Below are positions 16,782 through 26,563 of a DNA stretch of 64,000 nt, piece by piece. The notes under the pieces are model-generated. The model made no database searches. It had not been told where the DNA came from and saw only the letters and a program-made list of their open reading frames with translations. Numbering within the stretch: the stretch's first letter is position 1; each line of letters starts with the position of its first letter. Origin of the DNA: Gemmatimonadota bacterium (GTDB lineage Bacteria; Latescibacterota; UBA2968); contig PAXL01000034.1 in the NCBI GenBank assembly GCA_002714465.1, positions 111,696 to 175,695 on the forward strand. The letters are read 5' to 3'. The position numbers and the translations under genes were made by a program.

Positions 16782-17489
16782 ATGTCGGATAAACGGACTA
16801 CGCTCATAACCGGGGCGGGGACAGGGATCGGACGCGGGATTGCGGTGGCCTTCTCGGGTGCCGGAATGAATGTCGCCCTCGTGGGTCGCACAGCCTCGAC
16901 GCTCCTAGAGACCGCAGATCTGTGTGGGCCGGACACGCGAGTTTTCGAGGCGAGCGTCAACGATCGGGATCGTATAGCTGAGATCGTCGCCGAAATAGGT
17001 ACGATACAGATCCTGGTCAACAACGCGGGGATGAACACCCTCAAGCGGGGACTTCGCGACATGTCCGCGGAAAGGTGGGACGAGGTCATCGACGTCAACC
17101 TCACGGGGGCCTACAACTGTTTCAAGGCCGTCCTGCCGGTCTTCCTCAATGCAGGTGACGGACTCGTTATCAACATCTCTTCAATGGCGGGAAAACGAGC
17201 TGGGACGATTGCTGGCGTCGCCTACAGCGCTTCCAAGCACGCTATGGGTTCCTTGACCCAATCGATTAACGCCGAATTCCGTGAAGAGGGCATCCGTGCA
17301 ACCTGTATCTACCCAGGTGAAGTCGATACACCCATACTCGACAAACGCCCGACACCCGTGACCGACGAAAAGCGTGCCGCTGCGCTTCAGCCGGGGGATA
17401 TAGCCGCCGCTGCTCTGATGGCCGCGAATCAGCCGGATCGATCGATCGTCGAAGAGATCACAATTTTTCCCCGGCAACAGGTCAGCTGA
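16782..17489 (+). CDS. short-chain dehydrogenase/reductase (SDR)
   Basis: 235 residues, classical SDR length. NAD(P)-binding TGAGTGIGRG near the N-terminus, NNAG at about 85, catalytic Ser in INISSMAG and the YxxxK pair in YSASKHA. The closing CIYPGEVDTPIL matches the substrate-loop PG motif. The substrate is unknown. A purine-rich GCAGGAAGGGG precedes the ATG. It stands alone between moeA (divergent) and rng. Confidence 0.93.
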   Translation: MSDKRTTLITGAGTGIGRGIAVAFSGAGMNVALVGRTASTLLETADLCGPDTRVFEASVNDRDRIAEIVAEIGTIQILVNNAGMNTLKRGLRDMSAERWDEVIDVNLTGAYNCFKAVLPVFLNAGDGLVINISSMAGKRAGTIAGVAYSASKHAMGSLTQSINAEFREEGIRATCIYPGEVDTPILDKRPTPVTDEKRAAALQPGDIAAAALMAANQPDRSIVEEITIFPRQQVS

Positions 17490-17607
17490 CCACAATTTCG
17501 GGCTCGAACTTGCCCATTCGCGGCAGTTGACTTAGTTTATGTAACTAGTTGAATTTTTAGCAATTTATGGCCTTGAGGCCACTCGGACGCAGTAAGGGAA
17601 AAATGGT

Positions 17608-19149
17608 TTGAAGACAGAAATCATTATCAACGTTGCTTCTCAGGAGTCGAGAATCGCGATTCTCGAGGAAGGGCGACTGGCGGAAATCCTCGTCGAGCGC
17701 TCCGAAAGCGAGCGCATTTTAGGAGACATCCACAAAGGGACGGTCACAGCCGTCCTACCGGGCATGCAGGCGGCTTTCGTCGACATCGGCTTGGAAAAAA
17801 GTGCATTTCTCCATGTTTCTGACCTTCCCGGTTCTCCGGGTTCCATGGTCGAACTCGATGAGGAAACGCTCGAAGAGATCGAGTATCAGACGAACCGACG
17901 CGGGCAACCCGTCTTTCAGATCGACGAAATCCTGAAGAAGGGCCAGAGCATCGTCGTCCAGATCAAGAAGGAGCCGATTAGCACGAAGGGAGCGCGGGTC
18001 ACAGCTGTTCCCTCGCTCGCAGGTCGATTCATGGTTCTCGTTCCCAACGGAGACAAGGTCGGCGTGTCCCGGAAGATAACGAACTGGGGCGAGAAACGCC
18101 GTCTCAAGGACCTGGCGCGAAATTTGAAACCCAGCGGCTTTGGCGTCATCGTACGCACAGAAGCGGAAGGCAAGGGCGACCGGGAGTTCCGCCGCGACCT
18201 CAAGGACCTGATCAACACGTGGAAGCGGATTCAGCGAGGGGGTCAGAAGCAGCAAGAGGACGGGCTTCTCCACAAGGAAATGGCAATGACCTCGAGCCTG
18301 ATTCGTGACCTCTTCACAGACGAAGTCACCCGGCTCGTAACCGACTCCAAGCAGGAATACAAGAAGATCATCAGCTACCTAAAAGGCGTCTCACCTCATC
18401 TGCGCGACAAGGTGGAGTATCACAGCGATAAGACGCCGATCTTCGACGCCTTCGGGATCGAGGAGGAGATTCAGAAGGCTGCCGACCGCCAGGCTTGGCT
18501 TAGAGGAGGTGGATACCTCGTCCTAGACCAGACCGAGGCCCTTCTCGCGATCGACGTCAACAGCGGCCGCTATGTCGGACGCGACAACCAGGAAGAAACG
18601 GTCCTCAAGATCAACCTCGAGGCCGCCCGTGAGGTTGCCCGGCAGATCCGGCTCCGTGACATGGGGGGGCTCATCGTCATCGACTTCATCGACATGATGT
18701 TCCCCCAGAACCGGCGCAAAGTCGAAGAGGAGTTCAGTCAAGCGCTTCGACGCGACAGATCCAGACCCCGAACCTCCGAAATCAGCGAATTCGGCCTGAT
18801 GGAAATGACGCGTCAACGCGTACGGCCAAGCCTGCTGTTCACCTACAGCGAGCAGTGCTCTACCTGCGGCGGGACCGGTCGCATCCTCAGCAAGGAAACA
18901 ACCCTCTCCTCGATCGAGCGCTGGCTGAAACGAAGCCGTGCGGCAGCGATCGAGCGACGTTTGACGGTCATGGTCCACCCGGAGATGGGCGCATACCTGC
19001 TCGAGAATCGAAAAGAACGACTCAAGAGTATGCGGAAATCCACGCGGGTGTGGCTCAACGTCGAGACGGACGATTCACTTAAACCGAACACGTATAGAAT
19101 CTTCTCCCGGAAGAGGAAGCAGGACATCACAAACGAATTTAAAACTTGA
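17608..19149 (+). CDS. rng: ribonuclease G/E
   Basis: 513 residues, close to RNase G length and without the long RNase E C-terminal scaffold. The likely start is a TTG at 17608 with AAGGGAA ten bases upstream; the ATG five bases earlier hits a stop at once. The S1-like RNA-binding domain is interleaved near residues 35-130 (GTVTAVLPGMQAAFVDIG). DNase I-like catalytic segments LLAIDVNSGRYVG and VIDFIDM carry the metal-binding aspartates, and CSTCGGTGRI gives the zinc-link cysteines. It acts in 16S rRNA 5' maturation and mRNA turnover. The rng-rplU-rpmA order is common in bacteria. Confidence 0.96.
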   Translation: MKTEIIINVASQESRIAILEEGRLAEILVERSESERILGDIHKGTVTAVLPGMQAAFVDIGLEKSAFLHVSDLPGSPGSMVELDEETLEEIEYQTNRRGQPVFQIDEILKKGQSIVVQIKKEPISTKGARVTAVPSLAGRFMVLVPNGDKVGVSRKITNWGEKRRLKDLARNLKPSGFGVIVRTEAEGKGDREFRRDLKDLINTWKRIQRGGQKQQEDGLLHKEMAMTSSLIRDLFTDEVTRLVTDSKQEYKKIISYLKGVSPHLRDKVEYHSDKTPIFDAFGIEEEIQKAADRQAWLRGGGYLVLDQTEALLAIDVNSGRYVGRDNQEETVLKINLEAAREVARQIRLRDMGGLIVIDFIDMMFPQNRRKVEEEFSQALRRDRSRPRTSEISEFGLMEMTRQRVRPSLLFTYSEQCSTCGGTGRILSKETTLSSIERWLKRSRAAAIERRLTVMVHPEMGAYLLENRKERLKSMRKSTRVWLNVETDDSLKPNTYRIFSRKRKQDITNEFKT

Positions 19150-19174
19150 CATAAAATGGTGTTCTCGATACTCT
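19146..19174 (+). promoter_or_regulatory. sigma-70-type promoter for rplU-rpmA
   Basis: TTGACA (19146-19151), 17-base spacer, TACTCT (19169-19174). The -35 hexamer overlaps the rng stop codon. The start point would fall near 19181, leaving a leader of about 70 bases before rplU. Confidence 0.55.
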
Positions 19175-19251
19175 TACCGCTCTATTTTCATATTTTCTGA
19201 GCCGGTTCGGATGACCCGAATCGCAAGCTCCAAGAGGTTTTCGGAGGAAGT

Positions 19252-19563
19252 ATGTTCGCAGTCGTGGATCTTGGCGGAAGCCAGGTCAAAGTTGAGGAAG
19301 GCGATACGATCCGTGTCAACACGATCGAAGGTGAGCCCGGGGACAAGGTGACACTGGAGAAGGTGATCCTGATAGGTCAGGATGGTGACACGAAGATCGG
19401 AACGCCTCGGGTCGAGGGTGCATCAGTAGAAGCCAGCATCGTCGAGCAGGGAAAAGCCAAAAAAATTCGTGTTTTCAGGATGAAGCGACGTAAGGGATAT
19501 CGCCGGACGAATGGACACCGTCAGCCCTTCACAGACCTGCAGATCAACAAAATCTCAGCGTAA
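19252..19563 (+). CDS. rplU: 50S ribosomal protein L21
   Basis: 103 residues, standard length. [20 protein letters not shown] at the start and the C-terminal signature [20 protein letters not shown] with FTDLQINKI identify it. It binds 23S rRNA domain II with L20. GGAGGAAGT precedes the ATG. rpmA follows after 17 bases, the usual operon. Confidence 0.98.
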   Translation: MFAVVDLGGSQVKVEEGDTIRVNTIEGEPGDKVTLEKVILIGQDGDTKIGTPRVEGASVEASIVEQGKAKKIRVFRMKRRKGYRRTNGHRQPFTDLQINKISA

Positions 19564-19580
19564 CGGATCGCGAGGATACA

Positions 19581-19838
19581 ATGGCGCATAAGAAAGGTGT
19601 CGGGAGTTCACGGAACGGGCGCGACAGTCAAGGTCAACGACTCGGTGTCAAGGCCTATGGTGGTGAGTTCGTCTCAGCCGGCAGCATCATCATCCGTCAG
19701 CGCGGGACCCGGATCCATCCGGGCACGAACGTCAGGCGAGCAAAGGATGACACACTTTTCTCCGTCATCGATGGCATCGTGACCTTCGAGCGACTCGGAA
19801 AAAGCAAGAAGAAGGTCTCCGTCTACACTGAGTCTTAA
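19581..19838 (+). CDS. rpmA: 50S ribosomal protein L27
   Basis: 85 residues. The N-terminus [20 protein letters not shown] and the central [17 protein letters not shown] are diagnostic. L27 reaches the peptidyl-transferase centre through its N-terminal tail. There is no FSGH-type processing leader of the Firmicutes kind. It is followed by an intrinsic terminator. Confidence 0.98.
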   Translation: MAHKKGVGSSRNGRDSQGQRLGVKAYGGEFVSAGSIIIRQRGTRIHPGTNVRRAKDDTLFSVIDGIVTFERLGKSKKKVSVYTES

Positions 19839-19873
19839 TAACGGACTCTCCCCTGAATCGGCATTGCTTTTTG

Positions 19874-19912
19874 AGCGCCTTCGGACGAGATTCCGAGGGC
19901 GCTTTTCGTTAT
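19874..19912 (+). terminator. intrinsic terminator after rpmA
   Basis: An 11-bp stem with one mismatch (19874-19884 with 19893-19903) followed by TTTCGTTATTT. It lies inside the longer open frame in front of mdh, an argument against starting mdh at 19864. Confidence 0.8.
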
Positions 19913-19935
19913 TTAACGGTAACCGGAGTGGTGAC

Positions 19936-20859
19936 GTGAAGATCGGAGTGGTGGGAGCAGGAAACGTCGGTGCAACGACTGCGCAGATGATCGCACAGCA
20001 GGAACTGGGACGGGAAATTGTTCTCCTCGATGTAGCTGAGGGCATCCCTCAGGGCAAAGGGCTCGACATCGCGGAATCATCACCCGTGGACCGTTTCGAC
20101 ACCCTGATCAAGGGTACGAACGATCCGGAAGACCTCTGCAACTGTGGGATTACCGTCGTGACTGCGGGCATTGCCCGGAAACCCGGTATGAGCCGAGATG
20201 ACCTTCTCGCCACAAACGCCGAAGTCGTCGGATCAGTCTGCGAGCACATCGCACACGTCGCACCGAACGCGATCGTCATCACGGTCACCAATCCGCTCGA
20301 CGCAATGACCCATGTCGCCTTCAAGAAGACGGGTTTCCCACCTGAGCGTGTTGTCGGCATGGCCGGCATCTTGGACACCGCTCGCTACCGCTATTTCCTC
20401 GCGTGCGAACTCGACGTCTCTGTCGAAGACGTCACCGCGTTCGTGCTCGGAGGACACGGTGACTCTATGGTCCCGCTCCCCCGATACACAACAGTTGCCG
20501 GTATCCCTGTCTCAGAGCTTCTCGATCAGTGCGCGATCGACCGGATCGTTCAGCGGACTCGTGACGGCGGTGCCGAAATTGTCGGTCATCTGAAAACGGG
20601 CAGCGCCTATTACGCACCCGCCGCAGCCGTCGCCGAAATGGTCAAAGCCATCGTTCGTGACAAGAAGCGTATCCTCCCTTGTGCCGCCTATCTCTCGGGC
20701 CAGTACGGCATCCACGATCTGTTCGTCGGCGTCCCCGTCAAGCTTGGTGGAGCCGGTGTCGAAGGCATTATCGAAATAGGCCTGACACCCGACGAATCCA
20801 AAGCCCTCCACGCATCCGCCGCCGAAGTCCAAGAGGCCGTCCTCTCCCTCGACCTCTAG
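19936..20859 (+). CDS. mdh: malate dehydrogenase (LDH-like type)
   Basis: 307 residues from the GTG at 19936 (GGAGTGG upstream), which puts the NAD motif [17 protein letters not shown] at the N-terminus as in the family; the upstream TTG at 19864 would overlap the terminator. Oxidises malate to oxaloacetate with NAD+. Seen: [17 protein letters not shown] (substrate-loop Arg), [14 protein letters not shown], the [14 protein letters not shown] helix and the catalytic His in [15 protein letters not shown]. It belongs to the same central pathway as acnA, sucC and the oxaloacetate decarboxylase farther along. Confidence 0.97.
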   Translation: MKIGVVGAGNVGATTAQMIAQQELGREIVLLDVAEGIPQGKGLDIAESSPVDRFDTLIKGTNDPEDLCNCGITVVTAGIARKPGMSRDDLLATNAEVVGSVCEHIAHVAPNAIVITVTNPLDAMTHVAFKKTGFPPERVVGMAGILDTARYRYFLACELDVSVEDVTAFVLGGHGDSMVPLPRYTTVAGIPVSELLDQCAIDRIVQRTRDGGAEIVGHLKTGSAYYAPAAAVAEMVKAIVRDKKRILPCAAYLSGQYGIHDLFVGVPVKLGGAGVEGIIEIGLTPDESKALHASAAEVQEAVLSLDL

Positions 20860-21019
20860 GTCTCCAACAAATCTCGGTTTCGACCCGCATCAATGACTTT
20901 CACTTCTCAATCTTCTATCCCCCATTCTCGATCCTCAATCCACCAAACCTTCCATTGACATCAAGCGTGTAAGAGTTATCAAACGCTGCCTGTTCCTCGA
21001 AATCACAAGGGAGGGTCCT

Positions 21020-21448
21020 CTGACACGTCGAAAGACGATCGACACGCTGTTGGCGATCACAGGGCTGACTACGCTGACCGGATTGCTTGCTCCGGTCTTG
21101 GCATTCCTGTCGCCGCTGAACCCAAACCAGTTGGGTTCACCCGAATTCCAGACAGCCGACGGAACACCGATATCGCCCGCAGACATCACTGAAGGTATCG
21201 GCAAAGTCGGTAGCCTCTTCGGTAAACCCACACTCATCGTCAGAAAGAACGGACAGCTCTTCGGCTACGAGGCTGTCTGTTCGCATCTCGGCTGCATCAT
21301 TCGCTGGAACGACTCACTTAGTGCGATCGAGTGCCCTTGCCACGGCGGGGTCTTCGATCTCGAAGGGACAGTAGTCGCCGGTCCGCCGCCAGACGGTCTC
21401 GAACGCGTCTCAGTTCGTGTCGATGTAGACAGGATTTACAAGGCATGA
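21020..21448 (+). CDS. Rieske iron-sulfur protein of a cytochrome bc-type complex
   Basis: The cluster-binding loops are CSHLGCIIRW and CPCHGGVFD (two Cys and two His for the [2Fe-2S] cluster). Before the hydrophobic segment the frame reads LTRRKTIDTLLAITG, a twin-arginine-like signal as in other QcrA/PetC proteins. No ATG, GTG or TTG lies before this segment in frame; the only codon with a good Shine-Dalgarno (GGGAGGG, five bases upstream) is CTG at 21020, giving 142 residues. The TTG at 21050 would remove the RR signal. The stop overlaps the cytochrome b start (ATGA). Confidence 0.9.
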   Translation: MTRRKTIDTLLAITGLTTLTGLLAPVLAFLSPLNPNQLGSPEFQTADGTPISPADITEGIGKVGSLFGKPTLIVRKNGQLFGYEAVCSHLGCIIRWNDSLSAIECPCHGGVFDLEGTVVAGPPPDGLERVSVRVDVDRIYKA

Positions 21449-22608
21449 TACGTCCGACTCAACTCATCGGATGGGTTCAGGAGCGGATTGATGTCCAAAG
21501 TGCCATTGCGTTCGTCGCAGACAATCTCCGGAAGCCCATCCCCAAGCACGTGAACTTCCTCTACACCTTCGGCTCGATCGCGCTGTTTCTCTTCGTACTC
21601 CAAGCGATCACAGGAACGCTGATGCTGGTCTATTACAAGCCGACGGTCAAGGAGGCTTACGGCAGCGTCCAGTATATCCACGAGACTGTTCCCTTCGGGT
21701 GGCTTATCCGTCAGATCCACGTGTGGGGAGCCCACCTCATGGTCTTCGTTGTCGTGGTGCACATGGCGAAGACATATTTCTACGGCGCTTACAAGAAGCC
21801 TCGCGAGATCACGTGGATCTTCGGCGTCGCTCTGTTCGGGATCGTCCTCGGGTTCGGATTCACCGGCTATCTACTCCCCTGGGACCAGTTCGCCTTCTGG
21901 GCAACAACGGTCGGGACCGAAGCCCCCGGATCCGTGCCCGTCTTAGGTCCGGTGATACGAGAGCTCCTGCGAGGTCAGACAGAAGTGGGTGAGGCGACAC
22001 TCGGTCGCTTCTTCGTTGCCCACATCATCCTACTGCCCGCAGTGTTCATCGGGGCCGTAGCTCTGCATCTCTTTCTGATCCGCTATCTGGGCACCGCACC
22101 GCTCTCAAGAACCGATGAGTTTGAGCCGACAAACGATGAGATCGGTCGATCCGGCGGAAAACCTTTCTGGCCGAACCACGCGCTGAAGGAGGGCATCGCC
22201 TGTTATATCGTTCTCGGTATCGTCCTCGCACTCGCGGTCTATCTGCCGCTCATGCCCGGACCTCCAGCCGATCCATACAACACACCTGACGGCATCAAAC
22301 CAGATTGGTACTTCCTGCCGATGTTCCAGCTGCTGAAGTATCTCCCCGAACCCATCGCGCTCGGACTCCTAGGAGTCGCCAGTTTGGTCATCATCCTCCT
22401 TCCGTTCATCGATCGGTCACCCGAACGCCATCCAGCGAAACGACCGGTAGCCGTGTGGGCAGGCATCCTATTCATTCTGGTCACGGTCGGGCTTGGCGTT
22501 CTCGGTGCGCTCTCTGAGACCAGACGCGAGATCTTCGGTAATACCTACCATTTCGATACACAGGGCATCCCGAATCGCATCGAGCCGACGATAGAGGCTT
22601 CACAATGA
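21445..22608 (+). CDS. cytochrome b of a bc-type quinol-oxidising complex
   Basis: 387 residues from the ATG overlapping the Rieske stop. The N-terminal b6-like part has heme-ligand pairs in IHVWGAHLMVFVVVVHMAK (13 residues between His) and AHIILLPAVFIGAVALHL (14 between), the Qo-side GYLLPWDQFAFWATTVGTEA, and about eight membrane segments overall. The C-terminal part includes PDWYFLPMFQLLKYLPEP (PEWY-like motif with D for E), as in subunit IV fusions. It transfers electrons from quinol to the Rieske protein and back to quinone while moving protons. A hexaheme cytochrome follows by ATGA overlap, taking the place where cytochrome c1 is usually found. Confidence 0.95.
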   Translation: MIRPTQLIGWVQERIDVQSAIAFVADNLRKPIPKHVNFLYTFGSIALFLFVLQAITGTLMLVYYKPTVKEAYGSVQYIHETVPFGWLIRQIHVWGAHLMVFVVVVHMAKTYFYGAYKKPREITWIFGVALFGIVLGFGFTGYLLPWDQFAFWATTVGTEAPGSVPVLGPVIRELLRGQTEVGEATLGRFFVAHIILLPAVFIGAVALHLFLIRYLGTAPLSRTDEFEPTNDEIGRSGGKPFWPNHALKEGIACYIVLGIVLALAVYLPLMPGPPADPYNTPDGIKPDWYFLPMFQLLKYLPEPIALGLLGVASLVIILLPFIDRSPERHPAKRPVAVWAGILFILVTVGLGVLGALSETRREIFGNTYHFDTQGIPNRIEPTIEASQ

Positions 22609-23489
22609 TCCGCACGCTACTCCTGACCGCGGGCTTTGCCACCTTGATCTCGCCTGCGTTGTCGCTCGAACCCTTGCCAACCGAAGTCGAGCAGCGGTTT
22701 CAGGCGGGTGTACATGCCGTCGTCGGATGCGAAGGCTGTCACTGGGAGGAATCGGACAAGATTCAGAGGGCGAAAGTCCCGGCAGTGTGTGGGAATTGTC
22801 ATCCGGGCGCCCACGAGGACTATGAAAGCAGCGTACATTGGGACAGCGGGAAGAGCCACGCGATCTGTACTGACTGTCACGGTCTGCACGACATACTTCC
22901 GGTCAAGAGTCCGGAGAGCCGCTCCTTCCGATCGCTCGTATGCGGAAACTGTCATCCCGGTCCGATGGAGGAACTTGCGAACGGGCCGCACGCTGCCGCG
23001 TTCGAGCAAACGGCTGCGATGGCGTGCGCATCGTGTCACAGCAACCACGCCGTCCTTCATCCGAGGGTAAGTGTCGTCGAGCCGGCGTGCGAATCCTGTC
23101 ACGCCAGGGACACCGATGCGTTCGCTCTTGGTATCCTCGTAGGTGGGCAGTTCGACGACCTGCGTGCGCGATCAGCCCACGCTGCCAGTGAGATAGAATC
23201 AGCCGAGACTCAGGGCATCCCGACCAGACAGGCACTACGCGTGCTCTCTGCTGCGAGCGACCAGTTCACACAGGCGCGACTGATCTGGCACAGCCTGGAT
23301 GCCGACCGGATCAAGGAGCGAGTGGATCAATCCGTCGACCTCTACGATCGCGTTCAGCAACTGATCGTGGATCACATCGGAATCCAACGGACACGCAAAA
23401 CTTGGGTCTGGATCGTCTGGAGCTTCATCCTTATCTCGGTCGTCCTGCTACACCAGAAGCGAAAAGCACTCGAAACAAAGGACGAATGA
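22605..23489 (+). CDS. membrane-anchored hexaheme cytochrome c
   Basis: 294 residues with an N-terminal signal peptide (MIRTLLLTAGFATLISPALS) and six CxxCH heme sites: CEGCH 42-46, CGNCH 62-66, CTDCH 88-92, CGNCH 113-117, CASCH 141-145 and CESCH 162-166. Many extra His residues (HWDSGKSH, HGLH, HSNH, HARD) can serve as distal ligands. A helical stalk follows and then one C-terminal membrane anchor (TWVWIVWSFILISVVLL, about 266-282). The start overlaps the cytochrome b stop (ATGA). It probably accepts electrons from the Rieske protein in the periplasm in place of cytochrome c1. It has no NapC/NrfH-type N-terminal anchor. Confidence 0.92.
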   Translation: MIRTLLLTAGFATLISPALSLEPLPTEVEQRFQAGVHAVVGCEGCHWEESDKIQRAKVPAVCGNCHPGAHEDYESSVHWDSGKSHAICTDCHGLHDILPVKSPESRSFRSLVCGNCHPGPMEELANGPHAAAFEQTAAMACASCHSNHAVLHPRVSVVEPACESCHARDTDAFALGILVGGQFDDLRARSAHAASEIESAETQGIPTRQALRVLSAASDQFTQARLIWHSLDADRIKERVDQSVDLYDRVQQLIVDHIGIQRTRKTWVWIVWSFILISVVLLHQKRKALETKDE

Positions 23490-23574
23490 GCTTGTCAAAG
23501 CAGAGAATCCTGATCGACGCAAAATCATTCAACCCCAAAAAGCCGCCGCCTCATCCTTGTCGACCGGAAAAACC

Positions 23575-23673
23575 AAAGGCCCCAACACAAAGAACGCTGA
23601 GGGCGCCGAGGTCGAGATGGGATAACCCTGTCATCTTCTCTGCGGTCTCTGCGACCTCCGTGTTGGGGCCTTT
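23575..23673. repeat. long structured inverted repeat between convergent genes
   Basis: Perfect 14-bp arms (23575-23588 and 23660-23673) enclose 71 bases that can fold again: GAGGTCG (23608-23614) with CGACCTC (23652-23658), and AGATG with CATCT inside. The right arm is followed by GTTTTTA, so it can terminate the cytochrome operon, and the acnA end is close on the other side. The interior (tctctgcggtctctgcg) looks like the short CTCTGCG-type repeats dispersed in many environmental genomes. Confidence 0.6.
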
Positions 23674-23693
23674 GTTTTTACAGGTGAAGAGAA

Positions 23694-26375
23694 TCAGCTC
23701 TTCAGGAAGTTCCTCAGCACAGTGTGGAGGATGCCACCGTTCCGGTAATAGTCGACTTCCACAGGCGTGTCGATTCGCACGATCGCGGTAAACGTCTTCA
23801 CATCATCTGCGCCAGTCGCGGTCACTGTGACTTCCTGAAGCGGTTCAAGATCCCCGGCAATCCCCGTGATAGATATCGATTCCTGTCCGGTCAGACCCAG
23901 CGATTCGGCCGACTCACCATCCTTGAATTGAAGTGGCAACACGCCCATACCCACCAGATTGCTCCGGTGGATTCGCTCAAAGCTCTGAGCGATCACGGCT
24001 TGGATCCCTTGGAGAGCGGGACCCTTCGCTGCCCAGTCTCGCGAAGATCCTGTGCCGTATTCCTTTCCGGCCAAAATGACCGACGGTGTCCCCTCTTCCT
24101 GATATCGCATCGCGCAGTCGTAAATGCTAAGCTGATCGCCGCTCGGTACGTGCACTGTCACACCGCCCTCGGTCCCCGGAGCCATCAGGTTTCGGATTCG
24201 TATGTTCGCGAAAGTCCCGCGCATCATCACTTCGTGATTCCCGCGTCTCGACCCATAAGAGTTGAAGTCCTTCGGTTCTACCTCCTTCTCGATCAGATAC
24301 TGACCGGCCGGGCTGTCGACCGCGATGCTGCCGGCCGGTGATATGTGATCGGTCGTCACCGAATCGCCGAGAATAGCGAGTACTCTCGCTCCTTCGATGT
24401 CTTCGACCGCCGAAAAGTGCGCCGACAGATCCTTGAAGAAGGGTGGCTCCTGGACGTATGTGCTGTCCGTATCCCAGCCATAGAGATCTGCATCCTGACC
24501 CGAGATTGCGTTCCACATTTCGTTGCCGTCGAAAACATTCCCATAGCGCGCCGCGAACATCTCGGGCTTCAGGGACTCAGCCACTGTATCGGCGATGTCC
24601 TGCTGACCCGGCCAGATCTCCTTCAGGTAGACCTCGTTTCCGTCCGAATCCTCACCGATCGGCTCCTTTATCAAATCCACGTCCACACGGCCTGCGATCG
24701 CGTAGGCGACCACAAGCGGGGGCGACGCCAGATAGTTTGCCTTCACGTGCGGATTCACACGGCCCTCGAAATTACGGTTACCTGAAAGCACGGATGCAGC
24801 GACGAGATCACCGTCGTTGATAGCCTCAACAACCGGCTCGGGGAGAGGTCCGCTGTTTCCGATGCAGGTGGTACATCCATAGCCAACAGTGTGGAACCCT
24901 AGCGCTTCGAGATGCGGTGTCAGACCCGCCTCGTCGAGATAGTCTGTCACGACACGGGAACCGGGCGCCAAACTTGTCTTCACATACGACGGAACCTTCA
25001 ACCCGCGCTCTGCCGCATTCTTCGCGAGCAAACCAGCAGCAACCATGACCGATGGGTTGCTAGTGTTCGTGCAGCTCGTGATCGCCGCGATCACCACGGC
25101 GCCGTGACCGATCAACGCCCCACCGTTAAGCGACACGTTGACCTGAGCAGTTCGCTGCGCAGCGTTCAATCCGAACCCGCTGTTCCCGACCGGTGACTCG
25201 AGTGCATCTTCGAACCCGGGCTTCATCTGATCCAGAGGGATCCGATCCTGCGGACGCTTCGGCCCGGCGAGGCTTGGTTCGACAGTCGACAGATCAAGCT
25301 CCAATCCTTCCGTAAACTCGGGCTCAGGGCTATCGTCAGTTCGGAATAATCCCTGCTCTTTTGAGTATCGCTCGACAAGGTCAACCTCTTCCAGTGACCG
25401 GCTTGTCCGCTCTAGATACCGAAGCGTCTCATCGTCGATGGGGAAGTATCCCATGGTGGCGCCGTACTCGGGAGCCATGTTCGCGATCGTCGCGCGGTCT
25501 GCCAGAGCAATCCCTGTCAGACCTGACCCGTAGAACTCGACGAACTTCCCGACCACGCCCTTCTCCCGGAGCATCTGAACGACAGTAAGCGCGAGATCCG
25601 TGGCTGTCGCACCTTCAGGCAGACTGCCGTGCAACTTGAACCCGATCACGTCGGGTGTCAGCATATAGATCGGTTGACCAAGCATCACAGCCTCAGCCTC
25701 AATGCCTCCGACGCCCCAACCCAAAACCCCGAGACCGTTGATCATTGTCGTATGGGAGTCCGTACCAACGAGACTATCGGGGAATGCCACACCGTCGCGC
25801 TGTACGACACCCTTCGCCAGAAACTCGAGATTCACTTGGTGTACGATTCCTGTTGCAGGCGGTACGACCCGGAAACTCTCGAATGCATTTGACCCCCAGC
25901 GAAGGAATTCGTAACGCTCGTTGTTCCGCTCGAACTCAATCTCGGCATTCTGCTGGAGTGCATCGGAAGAGGCGAAGCGGTCGACCTGAACCGAGTGGTC
26001 CACGACCAGATCGGCAGGAATCAGTGGTTCGATCCGTTTCGGATCCCCACCCAGCCTGTCCATCGCGCTTCTAAGGGCCGCGAGATCTACGAGGCTTGGA
26101 ACACCCGTAAAATCTTGGAGTACAACGCGTGCGGGTTTGAACGGCACCTCGACCTGCGCGGGTGCCTTTGCCTTCCACCCAGCAAGTCCGGTCACGTCTT
26201 CTTCATTGACCTGGTAGCCGTCGAGATTCCGGAGGGCAGCCTCGAGCAGCACCTTGATGCTCATGGGCAGTCGACTTACATCCGCGTCGAGGCGATCGAG
26301 GCGGAAGATCGTGACATCGCCCCCTTTGGTCCGGAGTGTTTCGCACGAATTCAGGGGATTGTGGGTGTCGCTCAT
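23694..26375 (-). CDS. acnA: aconitate hydratase (AcnA/IRP type)
   Basis: 893 residues from the ATG at 26375 (GAGGAAAAC upstream); the open frame continues 27 codons further without family character. Isomerises citrate to isocitrate in the TCA cycle through a [4Fe-4S] cluster. Cluster ligands lie in [11 protein letters not shown] and [12 protein letters not shown]. Other family blocks: [40 protein letters not shown], and in the swivel domain [18 protein letters not shown] and [17 protein letters not shown]. It is divergent from a LysR-type gene, which may regulate it. Confidence 0.98.
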   Translation of the reverse strand: MSDTHNPLNSCETLRTKGGDVTIFRLDRLDADVSRLPMSIKVLLEAALRNLDGYQVNEEDVTGLAGWKAKAPAQVEVPFKPARVVLQDFTGVPSLVDLAALRSAMDRLGGDPKRIEPLIPADLVVDHSVQVDRFASSDALQQNAEIEFERNNERYEFLRWGSNAFESFRVVPPATGIVHQVNLEFLAKGVVQRDGVAFPDSLVGTDSHTTMINGLGVLGWGVGGIEAEAVMLGQPIYMLTPDVIGFKLHGSLPEGATATDLALTVVQMLREKGVVGKFVEFYGSGLTGIALADRATIANMAPEYGATMGYFPIDDETLRYLERTSRSLEEVDLVERYSKEQGLFRTDDSPEPEFTEGLELDLSTVEPSLAGPKRPQDRIPLDQMKPGFEDALESPVGNSGFGLNAAQRTAQVNVSLNGGALIGHGAVVIAAITSCTNTSNPSVMVAAGLLAKNAAERGLKVPSYVKTSLAPGSRVVTDYLDEAGLTPHLEALGFHTVGYGCTTCIGNSGPLPEPVVEAINDGDLVAASVLSGNRNFEGRVNPHVKANYLASPPLVVAYAIAGRVDVDLIKEPIGEDSDGNEVYLKEIWPGQQDIADTVAESLKPEMFAARYGNVFDGNEMWNAISGQDADLYGWDTDSTYVQEPPFFKDLSAHFSAVEDIEGARVLAILGDSVTTDHISPAGSIAVDSPAGQYLIEKEVEPKDFNSYGSRRGNHEVMMRGTFANIRIRNLMAPGTEGGVTVHVPSGDQLSIYDCAMRYQEEGTPSVILAGKEYGTGSSRDWAAKGPALQGIQAVIAQSFERIHRSNLVGMGVLPLQFKDGESAESLGLTGQESISITGIAGDLEPLQEVTVTATGADDVKTFTAIVRIDTPVEVDYYRNGGILHTVLRNFLKS

Positions 26376-26544
26376 GTTTTCCTCGTCGCGTGAAAATTGG
26401 AGGAGCTCAAAGAGAGCCACAAGATTGGCCAATCCGGCCGATCTCGAAAGAAACAATTATGATGAAGAATCAGACGGATTCGTGATTGCTCAAAAGCTAG
26501 TGACATAGATAAGTTATAAAAGCGAATCATTCGACTTATATACA

Positions 26545-26557
26545 TTCCAAATAGGAA
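26545..26557. promoter_or_regulatory. candidate LysR-type box (T-N11-A dyad)
   Basis: TTCCAAATAGGAA is a 13-base dyad with exactly T-N11-A, the classic LysR-type core. It ends six bases before the lysR GTG start and overlaps its ribosome binding site (AGGA), so it suits autorepression. A second, looser dyad (ATAAGT ... ACTTAT) lies just upstream in the acnA-lysR gap. Confidence 0.4.
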
Positions 26558-26563
26558 TATGTT

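Noticed and set aside
20955..20983. TTGACA before the Rieske gene as a promoter
   Set aside because: The -35 box is perfect but no reasonable -10 lies 16-18 bases downstream.
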